33,633 nucleotides of DNA from Candidatus Arcticimaribacter sp. (lineage in GTDB: Bacteria; Bacteroidota; Bacteroidia; Flavobacteriales; Flavobacteriaceae): assembly GCA_002708445.1 (NCBI GenBank), contig PAOB01000039.1, positions 1 to 33,633 of the forward strand, given 5' to 3'. Positions 8,905 through 18,229 of the stretch are shown here, piece after piece. The position numbers and the translations under genes are program-made. Each line of letters opens with the position of its first letter. Position 1 is the first letter of the stretch. Below the pieces are notes generated by a model. It had not been told where the DNA came from, searched no databases, and worked only from the letters and a program-made list of their open reading frames with translations.

Positions 8905-9858
8905 TTGAATGAGATAGAAATTGAGTTAAAGGAAGTGAACCCAAGAGAGTTTTTTGGAGATCAAAACATAAACATTGAACTACTAAGAAATTATTTTCCA
9001 AAACTTAAAATTGTTGCCAGAGGAAATACATTAAAAGCTTTTGGTGAAGAAGTAATATTAGAAGAATTTGAGAAACGCATTGTTATGTTGGTTTCTCATT
9101 TTAGAAAATTCAATAAGCTGGATCAAATCATACTAGAACAAATTCTGACGGCAAATCCCGCTCAAGATTTTGAAGCTGTCGACGATAAAGACTCTTTTAT
9201 TGTTCATGGAGTCGGTGGCAGGGTGATCAAAGCCAAAACGATTAATCAACAGCGTTTGGTTTTGTCCAGCCAAAAAAATGACATGCTTTTTGCTGTTGGT
9301 CCAGCTGGAACAGGAAAAACATACACTTCAGTAGCTCTTGCGGTCAAAGCTTTAAAAGAAAAACAAGTTAAACGTATTGTTCTTACTCGCCCAGCAGTTG
9401 AAGCGGGTGAGAACTTAGGATTTCTTCCTGGAGATATGAAAGAAAAACTTGATCCTTACATGCAACCTCTCTACGATGCGCTCCGGGATTTGATTCCTAC
9501 CGAGCGACTTAATTCATACATAGAAAAAGGGACGATTCAGATCGCTCCTTTGGCCTTTATGAGAGGGAGAACTTTGGATCATGCATTTGTTATTTTAGAT
9601 GAAGCTCAAAATACTACTCATGCGCAAATGAAAATGTTTTTAACCCGAATGGGTGCTCATGCCAAATTTATCATTACAGGTGATCCAGGGCAGATTGATT
9701 TGCCTCGTAGAACCATTTCTGGATTGAAAGAAGCCTTGTTGGTATTGAAGGAAACTCCGGGAATTGGAATGATTTACTTGGACGATAAGGATGTTATTCG
9801 ACATCGATTGGTTAAAAAAGTAATTGAGGCATACAAAAACATAGAGCATCAAAATTAA
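8905..9858 (+). CDS. phoH: PhoH family P-loop ATPase
   Basis: Cytoplasmic PhoH/PhoL-like ATPase, 317 residues, of a family linked to phosphate starvation and to RNA and ribosome metabolism. It has an N-terminal KH-like segment (about 20-65), Walker A GPAGTGKT (132-139) and Walker B VILDEAQ (Asp232, Glu233), followed by the sensor GDPGQIDLP. I use the TTG at 8905 as start: the frame has no ATG between it and an upstream stop at 8851, and NEIEIELKEVNPREFFG is the expected N-terminus of the family. purC follows after nine bases, so the two are probably co-transcribed. Confidence 0.94.
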   Translation: MNEIEIELKEVNPREFFGDQNINIELLRNYFPKLKIVARGNTLKAFGEEVILEEFEKRIVMLVSHFRKFNKLDQIILEQILTANPAQDFEAVDDKDSFIVHGVGGRVIKAKTINQQRLVLSSQKNDMLFAVGPAGTGKTYTSVALAVKALKEKQVKRIVLTRPAVEAGENLGFLPGDMKEKLDPYMQPLYDALRDLIPTERLNSYIEKGTIQIAPLAFMRGRTLDHAFVILDEAQNTTHAQMKMFLTRMGAHAKFIITGDPGQIDLPRRTISGLKEALLVLKETPGIGMIYLDDKDVIRHRLVKKVIEAYKNIEHQN

Positions 9859-9867
9859 TTTCAAAAT

Positions 9868-10815
9868 ATGAATACACTATTAGCTTCATCCTTTTCACTA
9901 CCTGGACAACAATCTAAGTACACAGGTAAGGTTCGAGAGGTAATTAGCCTTGAAAATGATCTGATCGTAATGATAGCTACCGATAAGTTATCTGCATTTG
10001 ATGTGGTAATGCCAAAGGGAATTCCTTTTAAAGGTCAAATTTTGAATCAGATAGCTACCCACATGATGGAGGCTACAAAGGATATTGTTCCAAACTGGCT
10101 TGAAGCAACTCCAGATCCATCGGTGGCTTTAGGAAAACGTTGCGAACCCTTTAAAATTGAAATGGTTATTCGCGGATACTTATCTGGTCATGCTGCCCGA
10201 GAGTACAAACTCGGGAAAAGAATTATTTGTGGAGTGCCAATGCCTGATGGAATGATAGAAAATGATCGTTTTCCATCTCCAATAATTACTCCAGCAACCA
10301 AGGCAGAAGAGGGGCATGATGAAGATATTTCGAGAGAGGAAATTATTAAGCAAGGGATTGTTTCGGAAATCGATTATGCTGTTTTGGAGAAGTACACTAA
10401 AGCTTTATTTGATCGAGGTTCACAACTTGCTAAAGACAAAGGCTTAATTTTAGTAGATACCAAATATGAGTTTGGAAAAATCCCCGATGGAACCATCGTA
10501 TTAATAGATGAGATTCATACTCCAGATTCTTCTAGGTATTTCTATGAAGATGGATATGCTGAACGTCAGGCAAAAGAGGAGCCTCAAAAACAACTTTCAA
10601 AAGAATTTGTTCGACAATGGCTTATTTCAAAGGGTTTTCAGGGTCTTGAGGGACAACAAATCCCAGAAATGAGTGAAGATTACATTCAAGAAATTTCGGA
10701 TCGTTACATAGAACTGTATGAGCAAATTACTGGAAATAAATTTGTCAAAGGTGATGTATCTTCAATCGAAAAACGAATTGAACAAAACATTCTGACTTAT
10801 TTAAAAAGCAGGTAA
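9868..10815 (+). CDS. purC: Phosphoribosylaminoimidazole-succinocarboxamide synthase
   Basis: SAICAR synthase of purine synthesis: it joins CAIR and aspartate using ATP. Recognised from [20 protein letters not shown] (residues 20-39), the substrate motif SAFDVVMP near 42-49, the conserved [12 protein letters not shown] near 107-118 and [14 protein letters not shown] near 212-225. The 315-residue length is that of the longer form common in Bacteroidota and fungi rather than the 237-residue E. coli form. It lies directly after phoH. No other purine genes are in the window. Confidence 0.97.
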   Translation: MNTLLASSFSLPGQQSKYTGKVREVISLENDLIVMIATDKLSAFDVVMPKGIPFKGQILNQIATHMMEATKDIVPNWLEATPDPSVALGKRCEPFKIEMVIRGYLSGHAAREYKLGKRIICGVPMPDGMIENDRFPSPIITPATKAEEGHDEDISREEIIKQGIVSEIDYAVLEKYTKALFDRGSQLAKDKGLILVDTKYEFGKIPDGTIVLIDEIHTPDSSRYFYEDGYAERQAKEEPQKQLSKEFVRQWLISKGFQGLEGQQIPEMSEDYIQEISDRYIELYEQITGNKFVKGDVSSIEKRIEQNILTYLKSR

Positions 10816-10954
10816 TTTATTTGATTTTTCAAGTTTTATTTTAAAAACTCATTAGCAAACAACCACTTAATAGTTTTAAACGTAAGTTGTTAATTACTTT
10901 CAAGCTTTTAGTTCACGGTTTTTGCTCGGAACAACTAAATTAGCCTACCGCATT

Positions 10955-12814
10955 ATGGCTCAAAACGTACAGTACACAGAAGATAACATTCGTTCCCTTG
11001 ATTGGAAGGAACACATCCGCATGCGTCCAGGGATGTACATTGGAAAACTTGGTGATGGTTCTTCTCCCGATGACGGAATCTACATTTTATTGAAAGAAAT
11101 TCTCGATAATTGTATTGATGAATTTGTTATGGGGACCGGAAAAACCATAGAAATTCAAATAAAAGATCAAGAGGTAAGTGTTCGTGATTATGGCCGTGGA
11201 ATTCCCCTAGGAAAAGTTGTTGATGTAGTTTCTAAAATGAATACTGGAGGAAAATACGATTCCCGTGCTTTTAAAAAATCAGTAGGTCTAAATGGAGTAG
11301 GAACAAAGGCAGTAAATGCACTTTCTTCTAATTTTAGAGTAGAATCGAATAGAGAAAATCAAACCAAGTTTGCCGTCTTTGAAGCAGGAAACCTGATTGA
11401 GGAAACCAAAGCTGTTGAAAGTTCCAAACGAAAAGGTACTAAAGTAAGTTTTACTCCAGATCATACCATTTTCAAAAATTTCCGTTATCGCAATGAATAC
11501 ATTGTGAAAATGATTAAAAACTATGTCTATCTCAACCCAGGATTGACTATTGATTTTAATGGTGAAAAATATTTTTCAGAGAACGGTCTAAAGGATTTAT
11601 TGGAAGATATTGTAAATGAATCTGATCTTTTGTACCCCATTGTCCATCTTAGAGGAGCTGATATTGAAGTAGCCATAACTCACAGTAAAACTCAGTACAG
11701 CGAGGAGTATCATTCTTTTGTTAATGGACAAAATACAACTCAAGGAGGAACTCATCTTGCCGCTTTTAGGGAAGCATTGGTAAAAACAGTACGAGAATAT
11801 TTTGGGAAAAATTACGACGCTTCTGATATCCGAAAATCAGTCATTGCTGCGGTAAGTATCAAGGTTATGGAGCCTGTTTTTGAATCTCAAACAAAAACAA
11901 AACTAGGTTCTACCGAAATGGGCGAAAAAATGCCTACAGTACGCTCCTATGTCAATGAGTTTTTGAAAACTCAATTGGATAATTATCTTCATAAAAACCC
12001 TGAAACTGCTGAACGTATTCAACGCAAAATCTTACAAGCAGAAAAGGAACGAAAAGAATTATCTGGAATCAGAAAGCTTGCTCGTGATCGTGCAAAAAAA
12101 GCGAGTTTACACAACAAAAAACTACGAGATTGTAGAATTCATTTGGGAGACCTCAAGAAGGACAGAAGACTGGATTCAACCATCTTTATTACCGAGGGAG
12201 ATTCGGCAAGTGGATCTATTACAAAATCAAGGGATGTAAATACTCAAGCCGTTTTTAGCTTAAGAGGAAAGCCTTTGAACACCTATGGAATGAGTAAAAA
12301 AATCGTTTATGAAAACGAGGAATTTAATTTGTTACAAGCAGCGTTAAACATTGAAGAGAGTTTGGCAGATTTACGCTACAACAATATTGTAATTGCCACC
12401 GATGCCGATGTTGACGGCATGCACATTCGTTTGTTATTAATTACTTTTTTTCTTCAATTTTTCCCAGAATTAATCAAGGAAGGACATTTGTACATTTTAC
12501 AAACTCCTTTGTTTCGGGTAAGAGATAAGCAGCAAACCTTTTATTGCTATTCAGAACAAGAACGAGTAGATGCAATTGATAAATTGAAAGGCAAAGCAGA
12601 AATCACAAGATTCAAAGGTTTAGGAGAGATTTCTCCTGATGAATTTAAACACTTTATCGGTGAAGATATTCGACTGGATCCAATAATGCTTGATAAAGCA
12701 ACTACCATAGAAGAACTTTTACAATTTTACATGGGGAAAAACACCCAAGACCGACAAGAATTTATTATCAATAATCTAAAAGTAGAATTAGATTTAGCAG
12801 AATCGACAAGCTAG
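10955..12814 (+). CDS. parE: DNA topoisomerase IV subunit B
   Basis: ATPase subunit of the type IIA topoisomerase that decatenates daughter chromosomes. The GHKL ATPase motifs are present ([30 protein letters not shown]), and so is the TOPRIM metal site (EGDSASGS and DADVDGMH). I place the start at the ATG at 10955 ([17 protein letters not shown]), giving 619 residues, the family's usual length in Flavobacteriia. The frame extends to a TTG at 10922, but the extra 11 residues look unconserved. parC begins two bases after the stop. I choose ParE over GyrB from the paired ParC-type subunit and the lack of a GyrB-type insertion. Confidence 0.95.
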   Translation: MAQNVQYTEDNIRSLDWKEHIRMRPGMYIGKLGDGSSPDDGIYILLKEILDNCIDEFVMGTGKTIEIQIKDQEVSVRDYGRGIPLGKVVDVVSKMNTGGKYDSRAFKKSVGLNGVGTKAVNALSSNFRVESNRENQTKFAVFEAGNLIEETKAVESSKRKGTKVSFTPDHTIFKNFRYRNEYIVKMIKNYVYLNPGLTIDFNGEKYFSENGLKDLLEDIVNESDLLYPIVHLRGADIEVAITHSKTQYSEEYHSFVNGQNTTQGGTHLAAFREALVKTVREYFGKNYDASDIRKSVIAAVSIKVMEPVFESQTKTKLGSTEMGEKMPTVRSYVNEFLKTQLDNYLHKNPETAERIQRKILQAEKERKELSGIRKLARDRAKKASLHNKKLRDCRIHLGDLKKDRRLDSTIFITEGDSASGSITKSRDVNTQAVFSLRGKPLNTYGMSKKIVYENEEFNLLQAALNIEESLADLRYNNIVIATDADVDGMHIRLLLITFFLQFFPELIKEGHLYILQTPLFRVRDKQQTFYCYSEQERVDAIDKLKGKAEITRFKGLGEISPDEFKHFIGEDIRLDPIMLDKATTIEELLQFYMGKNTQDRQEFIINNLKVELDLAESTS

Positions 12815-12816
12815 GC

Positions 12817-15417
12817 ATGGAAGAAAACGAATTCTACAACGAAAATACTGGATTTTCAGACAACGGAGCGGATACCCTTGTCAAAGTAACTGGAATGTAC
12901 AAAGATTGGTTTTTGGATTATGCTTCCTATGTTATTTTAGAAAGAGCTGTTCCCGCAATTTCTGATGGCTTAAAGCCTGTTCAGAGAAGGATCCTCCATT
13001 CTATGAAGGATTTAGATGATGGGCGTTACAACAAAGTAGCTAACATTGTTGGACATACCATGCAATACCACCCCCATGGAGACGCCAGTATTGCTGATGC
13101 AATGGTGCAAATAGGTCAGAAAGATTTGATGATCGATATGCAGGGTAACTGGGGGAATATTCTGACTGGAGATCGCGCAGCGGCTTCGAGGTACATTGAA
13201 GCTCGCTTATCAAAATTTGCAAATGAGGTGGTTTTTAGTCCAAAAGTTACCAATTGGCAGCTTTCCTACGATGGAAGAAAAAAGGAACCTGTAAACCTAC
13301 CTGTTAAATTTCCATTACTACTAGCACAAGGGGCTGAGGGAATAGCAGTTGGGCTTTCAACAAAAATATTACCCCACAACTTCAATGAACTTATTCAGGC
13401 AAGTATTGCCTATTTAAAAGGAAAGAAATTTACTTTAGTTCCTGATTTTCAAACGGGTGGGATTATTGATATTCAGAATTACAATGATGGTCTTCGAGGT
13501 GGAAAAGTTCGGGTTCGTGCAAAGATAAGTGCGGCTGATAAAAACACTTTAGTCATAACTGAAATTCCTTTTAGTACTTCCACATCAAGTTTGATAGAAT
13601 CAATCCTGAAAGCAAATGAAAAAGGCAAAATTAGAATTCGTAAAATTGAGGACAATACAGCTGCTAATGTTGAAATTTTGATTCATTTGCCTAGTGGAAT
13701 ATCACCAGACAAAACCATTGATGCCTTGTATGCTTTTACAGCATGTGAAACCTCAATATCTCCTCTGGGTTGTGTCATCATAGACCATAAGCCTCACTTT
13801 ATTGGTGTTTCGGATATGCTTAGAATCTCGACAGACACGACAGTTCAAATCTTAAGAAAGGAATTGGAATTTAAACTCCATGAGCTTCAAAATCAATGGC
13901 ATTCAGCATCTCTAGAACGCATATTTATCGAAAATAAGGTTTATCGTGAAATTGAAGAACAAGACACATGGGAAGGGGTATTAAACGCAATCGATGTGGG
14001 TCTAAAACCTTTTGTCAAAAAACTGAAACGAGCAGTTGTTGAGGATGATATTATTCGCTTGACAGAAATTAAGATTAAACGAATTTCAAAATTTGACATT
14101 GAAAAAGCCCAGCGAAGGATAGATTTGTTGGAAGCTGAAATTTCAGAGGTACAACATCATTTGAATAATCTGATCGAGTATGCTATTGATTATTTTACAA
14201 AGTTAAAAAAAGACTACGGCAAAGGAAAAGAACGATTGTCAGAGATTCGTGTTTTTGATGATGTAGATGCAACCAAAGTAGTTGTAAGAAATTTAAAACT
14301 ATTCATAAATAGAGAAGAAGGTTTTATTGGAACCTCCTTGAAAAAAGATGAATATGTTTGTGATTGTGCCGATATTGATGACATTATTGTATTTACCCAA
14401 AGTGGGAAAATGCAAGTAGTCAAGGTAGACAGCAAGGTGTTTATTGAAAAAAACATTATTTACGCTGCTGTATTTAAAAAGAAAGATCTTCGGAAGGTTT
14501 ATAATTTGATTTACAAAGACGGTAAAACGGGAGGCTCATTTATCAAGCGTTTTGCTGTTTCTGGAGTTACCCGTGATAAAGCGTATGATCTAACTCAAGG
14601 TAAACCAGGAACTAAGGTTTTGTATTTTACAGCCAATTCAAATGGAGAAGCGGAAATAGTTACCATACTTCTACGAAATTCAGGAAGTGCAAAGAAATTG
14701 AAATGGGATATTGATTTTGCAGATCTTCAAATCAAAGGAAGAGGTGTAAAAGGGAATATTGTTTCTAAGCATAATATTCTTCGAGTTGAACTAAAAGAAA
14801 AAGGGGTATCTACCTTAAAACCCAGAAAAATATGGTTTGATTCAACTGTCTTGAAACTAAATGTAGATGAAAGAGGTGATCTTTTAGGTGCATTTAGAGG
14901 AGAAGATAAATTGTTGATTATTAACGATAAAGGGGATTCTAAAACAGTAACACCAGATTTGAGTTTACACTTTGAAGTAGTACCAAAAATCTTAGAACGA
15001 TGGGTAGAAAATAGACCCATCACAGCGGTTTATTTTGATTCTGAAAAAGAACGATATTTTATTAAACGTTTTCTTATTGAAAATGAAAATAAGGAAGATA
15101 ATTTTTTAAAAGAAGAATCAAAATTAATATTTGTTTCTACAGAATGGAGACCGATTATTGATTTGGTTTTTGCTAAACCACGTGGGAATGCTGCGCCACC
15201 AAATAAGCAAATCAATGTTGAAGAGTTCATAGCTGTTAAAGGCTTCAAAGCACTTGGTAATCAACTGACCAACAACAAACTAAAAGAAGTTGTTTTGGTT
15301 GATTCTCTTCCTTATGAAGCTGTAGCCGAAGACCCTATTGAAGAAGTCCAAGTAATCGATCCGAAAGAAGTTAAAAATTCGGATGATGACTATTCTCAAA
15401 TAAAATTGGAACTTTAA
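12817..15417 (+). CDS. parC: DNA topoisomerase IV subunit A
   Basis: DNA-cleaving subunit of topoisomerase IV, 866 residues. The catalytic tyrosine is Tyr126 in AASRYIEARLS. The winged-helix region carries YHPHGDASIADAM, the quinolone-interaction helix, in which the Ser80 and Glu84 positions of E. coli ParC are Ala and Asp. A coiled-coil gate region lies around 440-490, and the C-terminal beta-pinwheel domain begins near 520 (EYVCDCADIDDIIVFTQSGK). The acidic C-terminal tail (DPIEEVQVIDPKEV) is unstructured by composition. It forms a two-gene operon with parE and is convergent with the lipoprotein gene across about 90 AT-rich bases, where I see no good terminator. Confidence 0.95.
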   Translation: MEENEFYNENTGFSDNGADTLVKVTGMYKDWFLDYASYVILERAVPAISDGLKPVQRRILHSMKDLDDGRYNKVANIVGHTMQYHPHGDASIADAMVQIGQKDLMIDMQGNWGNILTGDRAAASRYIEARLSKFANEVVFSPKVTNWQLSYDGRKKEPVNLPVKFPLLLAQGAEGIAVGLSTKILPHNFNELIQASIAYLKGKKFTLVPDFQTGGIIDIQNYNDGLRGGKVRVRAKISAADKNTLVITEIPFSTSTSSLIESILKANEKGKIRIRKIEDNTAANVEILIHLPSGISPDKTIDALYAFTACETSISPLGCVIIDHKPHFIGVSDMLRISTDTTVQILRKELEFKLHELQNQWHSASLERIFIENKVYREIEEQDTWEGVLNAIDVGLKPFVKKLKRAVVEDDIIRLTEIKIKRISKFDIEKAQRRIDLLEAEISEVQHHLNNLIEYAIDYFTKLKKDYGKGKERLSEIRVFDDVDATKVVVRNLKLFINREEGFIGTSLKKDEYVCDCADIDDIIVFTQSGKMQVVKVDSKVFIEKNIIYAAVFKKKDLRKVYNLIYKDGKTGGSFIKRFAVSGVTRDKAYDLTQGKPGTKVLYFTANSNGEAEIVTILLRNSGSAKKLKWDIDFADLQIKGRGVKGNIVSKHNILRVELKEKGVSTLKPRKIWFDSTVLKLNVDERGDLLGAFRGEDKLLIINDKGDSKTVTPDLSLHFEVVPKILERWVENRPITAVYFDSEKERYFIKRFLIENENKEDNFLKEESKLIFVSTEWRPIIDLVFAKPRGNAAPPNKQINVEEFIAVKGFKALGNQLTNNKLKEVVLVDSLPYEAVAEDPIEEVQVIDPKEVKNSDDDYSQIKLEL

Positions 15418-15507
15418 AATTACTTTTTCCTAAATAAAATATACAAAATCTTAAAAAAATTAAATAAGGAATTGTTATGCAAAACTTACTATTTTAAAGT
15501 TTAGGAG

Positions 15508-15885
15508 TTAATCTTTAATTTTAACAACCGTACCTCTCTGTTTATTGCTTTTATCTCCAACAATAGCGTATTCAAAAGTGTACTCATTTTTATTCGTTGT
15601 CAAAATCTTGATGGATAGAGGTCGTTTGTCTTGGTTAGAAATTGGATTCAATTTGGTTAAAATACATTCACATGGGTTTACCCAGCGGATGCTAGCAGAA
15701 TCAATCTTTCCCTCAAAGGTTTCAATTTCAAAATTTTCGTCTCTAACAAAATTAGATTCTAATAATTGATATCCAACGATTGTTTTGAATTCGAAAGTTC
15801 CTTTGTGGAACTGTTCACAATTTCTTTGGGGAGAATAACAAGATAAACATATTAAAAGTAAAATGAGTGCTACAAAGGACTTCAT
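15508..15885 (-). CDS. Small lipoprotein of unknown function
   Basis: A 125-residue protein with a clear type II signal peptide: MKS, a hydrophobic stretch FVALILLLICL, and the lipobox LSC with Cys16 as the acylated residue. No +2 Asp is seen, so outer-membrane sorting is plausible. The mature part is about 110 residues, mostly beta by pattern (alternating hydrophobics in FEFKTIVGYQL and YTFEYAIVGDK), with a CEC motif near 92-94. I do not recognise a domain. It starts 21 bases after the XRE regulator gene on the same strand without a visible promoter between them, so it is probably co-transcribed with it. Confidence 0.75.
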   Translation of the reverse strand: MKSFVALILLLICLSCYSPQRNCEQFHKGTFEFKTIVGYQLLESNFVRDENFEIETFEGKIDSASIRWVNPCECILTKLNPISNQDKRPLSIKILTTNKNEYTFEYAIVGDKSNKQRGTVVKIKD

Positions 15886-15906
15886 GAATAATTTTTGATA
15901 AAAGTA

Positions 15907-16302
15907 CTAAGATTTTCTTTGAATTAGCTTGAAAGTATCGTCAGTGAAGACATAAATTATTTCTTTAATTTCTTTTTTTGGTTCGGAATTTTGAACTGAT
16001 GGAGTTTTCCTTATTAGTATTGAACTTTCTTCTTCAACAATTGCTGAGTTGAATAAATTATTTGGAGTAGGAGTAGTGTTTTCCCCCTTACTTTTTCCCA
16101 AAAGTAACCAGTCGAACTCAACATCGTCGAATGTAGTTTGAATTTTAGACAAAAATTCAAGACTTGGTTTATTTCTTCCAGATAAGATATGTGATATCCC
16201 AGAACGTTGCACACCAATTTTCTCGGCAAAACTAGCTGCATTTAATTCATTATCACTAATCAATTTTTTAATTCGAAAAACAATTTCTTCATAGTTTAAC
16301 AT
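15907..16302 (-). CDS. XRE-family helix-turn-helix regulator
   Basis: A 131-residue DNA-binding protein. Residues 5-65 form a Cro/C1-type HTH (helix-turn-helix around 22-43, SFAEKIGVQRSGISHILSGR), with FDWLLLGKS closing the domain as in many Bacteroidota regulators. The C-terminal half is low-complexity and polar, ending KEIIYVFTDDTFKLIQRKS, and has no recognisable ligand domain. I take the ATG at 16302 (MLNYEEIVF) as start; the frame is open 15 codons further to 16347, but that extension lies over the likely transcript start. It is divergent from the M14 gene, and the palindrome at 16526-16545 is a candidate operator. Confidence 0.85.
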   Translation of the reverse strand: MLNYEEIVFRIKKLISDNELNAASFAEKIGVQRSGISHILSGRNKPSLEFLSKIQTTFDDVEFDWLLLGKSKGENTTPTPNNLFNSAIVEEESSILIRKTPSVQNSEPKKEIKEIIYVFTDDTFKLIQRKS

Positions 16303-16352
16303 TGTAACATATTGAGGTTTATTATGCAAGATACTTATAAAAATCATAGAAA

Positions 16353-16360
16353 CAAAGGTA
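16353..16360 (-). promoter_or_regulatory. Putative promoter of the XRE gene (TACCTTTG on the minus strand)
   Basis: Exact TAnnTTTG on the minus strand. Eighteen bases upstream of it, at 16379-16382, lies TTTA, one mismatch from the -33 TTTG. The transcript would start near 16347, giving a leader of about 45 bases. Confidence 0.5.
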
Positions 16361-16525
16361 AAATATTTGAGAAATATTTAAACTTTCACTTTACAGAAAA
16401 TCTTTAAAGCATTGATAACTAAAGATTAATTAATTTTTTTAATGGTTCACGATTGATTTAGTTACCGTTAATAAACAAAATTATCTTGATTTGTAAACAT
16501 TTGTAACTAACTACAGTTTAACATC

Positions 16526-16545
16526 GTAAACAAGTTTGTGTTTAC
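16526..16545. promoter_or_regulatory. 20-bp palindrome, candidate operator for the XRE regulator
   Basis: GTAAACAAGTTTGTGTTTAC: perfect 7-base arms (GTAAACA and TGTTTAC) around a 6-base spacer. A further GTAAACA half-site occurs at 16493-16499, 33 bases upstream. ACATTTGTA is repeated at 16497-16505 and 16544-16552. The right arm overlaps the -7 element of the M14 gene, so a bound protein would be expected to block that promoter. That the neighbouring XRE protein binds here is inferred. Confidence 0.5.
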
Positions 16546-16550
16546 ATTTG
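16543..16550 (+). promoter_or_regulatory. Putative -7 element of the M14 gene (TACATTTG)
   Basis: Exact TAnnTTTG ending five bases before the ATG at 16556. A TTTA at 16517-16520, 22 bases upstream, could be a poor -33. The predicted start of transcription falls at or next to the ATG, implying a leaderless mRNA. Confidence 0.5.
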
Positions 16551-16555
16551 TACAC

Positions 16556-17659
16556 ATGAAAATAAAAGACCTAAATCAAAACCGTCTTTTGACTCCATCA
16601 ATGCTTTACAAATACATTGACGGTAAAGATTTATTGTCTAATTTAAAGATCTTGGGGACTTCTGCAGAAGCTCGTCCAATTTATGGTTACAGGGTGGGAA
16701 AAGGTGCAAATAAAATCCTTGTGTGGTCACAAATGCATGGGAATGAATCTACCACTACAAAGGCGTTAATTGATTTTTGGAGTTTTCTAAAAACAGATCA
16801 AGCAGAGGAAATTTTGAAAGGATGTACGTTTCTTATGATCCCTCAATTAAACCCAGATGGTTCCGAGGCTTACACTCGTTTAAATGCCAATGGAGTTGAT
16901 TTAAATCGAGATTTTATTGATCTAAGCCAACCCGAGAGTAGACTGCTTAGAGAAATTTATGACGATTTTAAGCCAAGCTACTGCTTTAACCTTCATGGCC
17001 AGAGAACTATTTTTTCGGCGGGTAATACTTCCATACCAGCTACAATATCCTTCTTAGCACCTTCTGCTGATCTTGAAAGATCCATTACACCAGCTAGAGC
17101 ATTGGCAATGAAGTTGATTGTGGCGGCAAATAATAAGCTTCAAAGTTTCCTACCCAATGCAGTAGGACGATATGATGATGGTTTTAATATCAATTGTGCA
17201 GGGGATTATTTCACCGCTCAAGGTACTCCAACTGTATTATTCGAAGCAGGACATTACCCACAAGATTACAATAGAAAAACATCGAGAAAAGCAGTTTTTG
17301 ATGCTCTTATCGAAATGTGTGAGGTAATTTCTTTTAATAAAATCAACTCCTTTTCTGTACATGATTACCCTAAAATACCTGAAAACCAAAAAAACCTGAG
17401 AGATATTGAAATTTACAACCTCAAAGGAACCTCAAATGGTATTTTATCCAATAAAAACAAGGTGTTTGTGCAATTCAAAGAAGAATTAAAAGATGGAGTT
17501 ATCTTCTGGTCTCCTTATTTTGACAGCCTCAACGAGGAGCATGAAGGATTAAATAAAATAAATGCCCTTAATCACACTGATTTAAAGAATATTTTAGTTG
17601 ATTTTGATACAATCAAAAATTTAACGAAAATGATTTCTTTGTTAAGTTTACATGAATAA
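16556..17659 (+). CDS. M14 family zinc carboxypeptidase-like protein
   Basis: Metallopeptidase of the carboxypeptidase A-like fold, 367 residues. The zinc site HxxE is His61-Gly-Asn-Glu64 (QMHGNEST), with the third ligand His147 in FNLHGQR. Substrate-side residues appear as Asn117-Arg118 in GVDLNRDF, and the catalytic Glu is probably Glu230 in TVLFEAGHY. There is no signal peptide, so it acts in the cytoplasm, perhaps on peptides or on cell-wall fragments. I choose ATG 16556 rather than the GTG at 16538, because the latter lies upstream of the predicted transcript start and inside the palindrome. It is divergent from the XRE regulator. Confidence 0.88.
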   Translation: MKIKDLNQNRLLTPSMLYKYIDGKDLLSNLKILGTSAEARPIYGYRVGKGANKILVWSQMHGNESTTTKALIDFWSFLKTDQAEEILKGCTFLMIPQLNPDGSEAYTRLNANGVDLNRDFIDLSQPESRLLREIYDDFKPSYCFNLHGQRTIFSAGNTSIPATISFLAPSADLERSITPARALAMKLIVAANNKLQSFLPNAVGRYDDGFNINCAGDYFTAQGTPTVLFEAGHYPQDYNRKTSRKAVFDALIEMCEVISFNKINSFSVHDYPKIPENQKNLRDIEIYNLKGTSNGILSNKNKVFVQFKEELKDGVIFWSPYFDSLNEEHEGLNKINALNHTDLKNILVDFDTIKNLTKMISLLSLHE

Positions 17660-17693
17660 ATACAATTCGATAAGAAAAAGCCCTCTTTTTAAT

Positions 17694-17701
17694 TATTTTT
17701 G
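17694..17701 (+). promoter_or_regulatory. Putative -7 element of the Lrp/AsnC gene (TATTTTTG)
   Basis: Exact TAnnTTTG match; the transcript would start near 17707, about 24 bases before the ATG. No -33 TTG is seen at the right distance. Just upstream, AAAAAG-CCCT-CTTTTT (17675-17690) could form a small hairpin after the M14 gene, but its stem is nearly all A-T. Confidence 0.4.
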
Positions 17702-17730
17702 TAATTAATTAACAATTAAATAAGCTAGTT

Positions 17731-18210
17731 ATGCCAAAATCTAAATTAGACGAAGTAGATCATCAAATATTAGACATCTTAATTGACAATACTCGTGTTC
17801 CATTTACAGACATTTCCAAAAAACTACTAATATCAGCAGGTACAGTACATGTGCGCGTTAAGAAAATGGAAGATGCGGGAATCATAAAAGGGTCTTCTTT
17901 AAATTTGGACTATGAAAAGTTGGGGTATTCATTCATTGCATACGTCGGCATATTTCTAGAAAAAAACAGTGCAACGCAGCAAGCAATTAATGACATAGAG
18001 AAAATCCCTTATGTAACCGTAGCACACATAACAACTGGTAAATTCAACGTTTTCTGTAAAGTTAGAGCCAAGGATACTAAGCATGCGAAAGATATCATTT
18101 TTATGATTGATGACATTCCTGGAGTTTTGAGAACTGAAACTATGATTTCTCTAGAAGAAAGTATCAACGACAAAAAACGATTAATGCATAGTATTTTCAA
18201 CGAACTCTAA
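17731..18210 (+). CDS. Lrp/AsnC family transcriptional regulator
   Basis: Feast/famine regulator of 159 residues. The N-terminal winged HTH spans about 5-65 (VDHQILDILIDNTRVPFTDI, then SAGTVHVRVKKMEDAGII). The C-terminal RAM ligand-binding domain spans about 70-150 (YSFIAYVGIF, VTVAHITTGKFNVFCKVRAKD). The ligand is probably an amino acid, but which one cannot be read from the sequence. ppc starts 19 bases downstream on the same strand, so the regulator may be co-transcribed with PEP carboxylase, the enzyme that supplies oxaloacetate for aspartate-family amino acids. Direct control of ppc is inferred, not shown. Confidence 0.93.
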   Translation: MPKSKLDEVDHQILDILIDNTRVPFTDISKKLLISAGTVHVRVKKMEDAGIIKGSSLNLDYEKLGYSFIAYVGIFLEKNSATQQAINDIEKIPYVTVAHITTGKFNVFCKVRAKDTKHAKDIIFMIDDIPGVLRTETMISLEESINDKKRLMHSIFNEL

Positions 18211-18229
18211 CATAATTCATGACCCAATA

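Noticed and set aside
14727-15023. 98-codon minus-strand reading frame inside parC
   Set aside because: Antisense shadow; no motif, no promoter, and the plus-strand frame is conserved parC.
16303-16347. 15-codon N-terminal extension of the XRE regulator
   Set aside because: It would start at the predicted transcript start and adds residues not typical of the HTH domain; ATG 16302 fits better.
16538-16555. GTG start six codons before the M14 gene start
   Set aside because: It lies inside the palindrome and upstream of the predicted transcript start.
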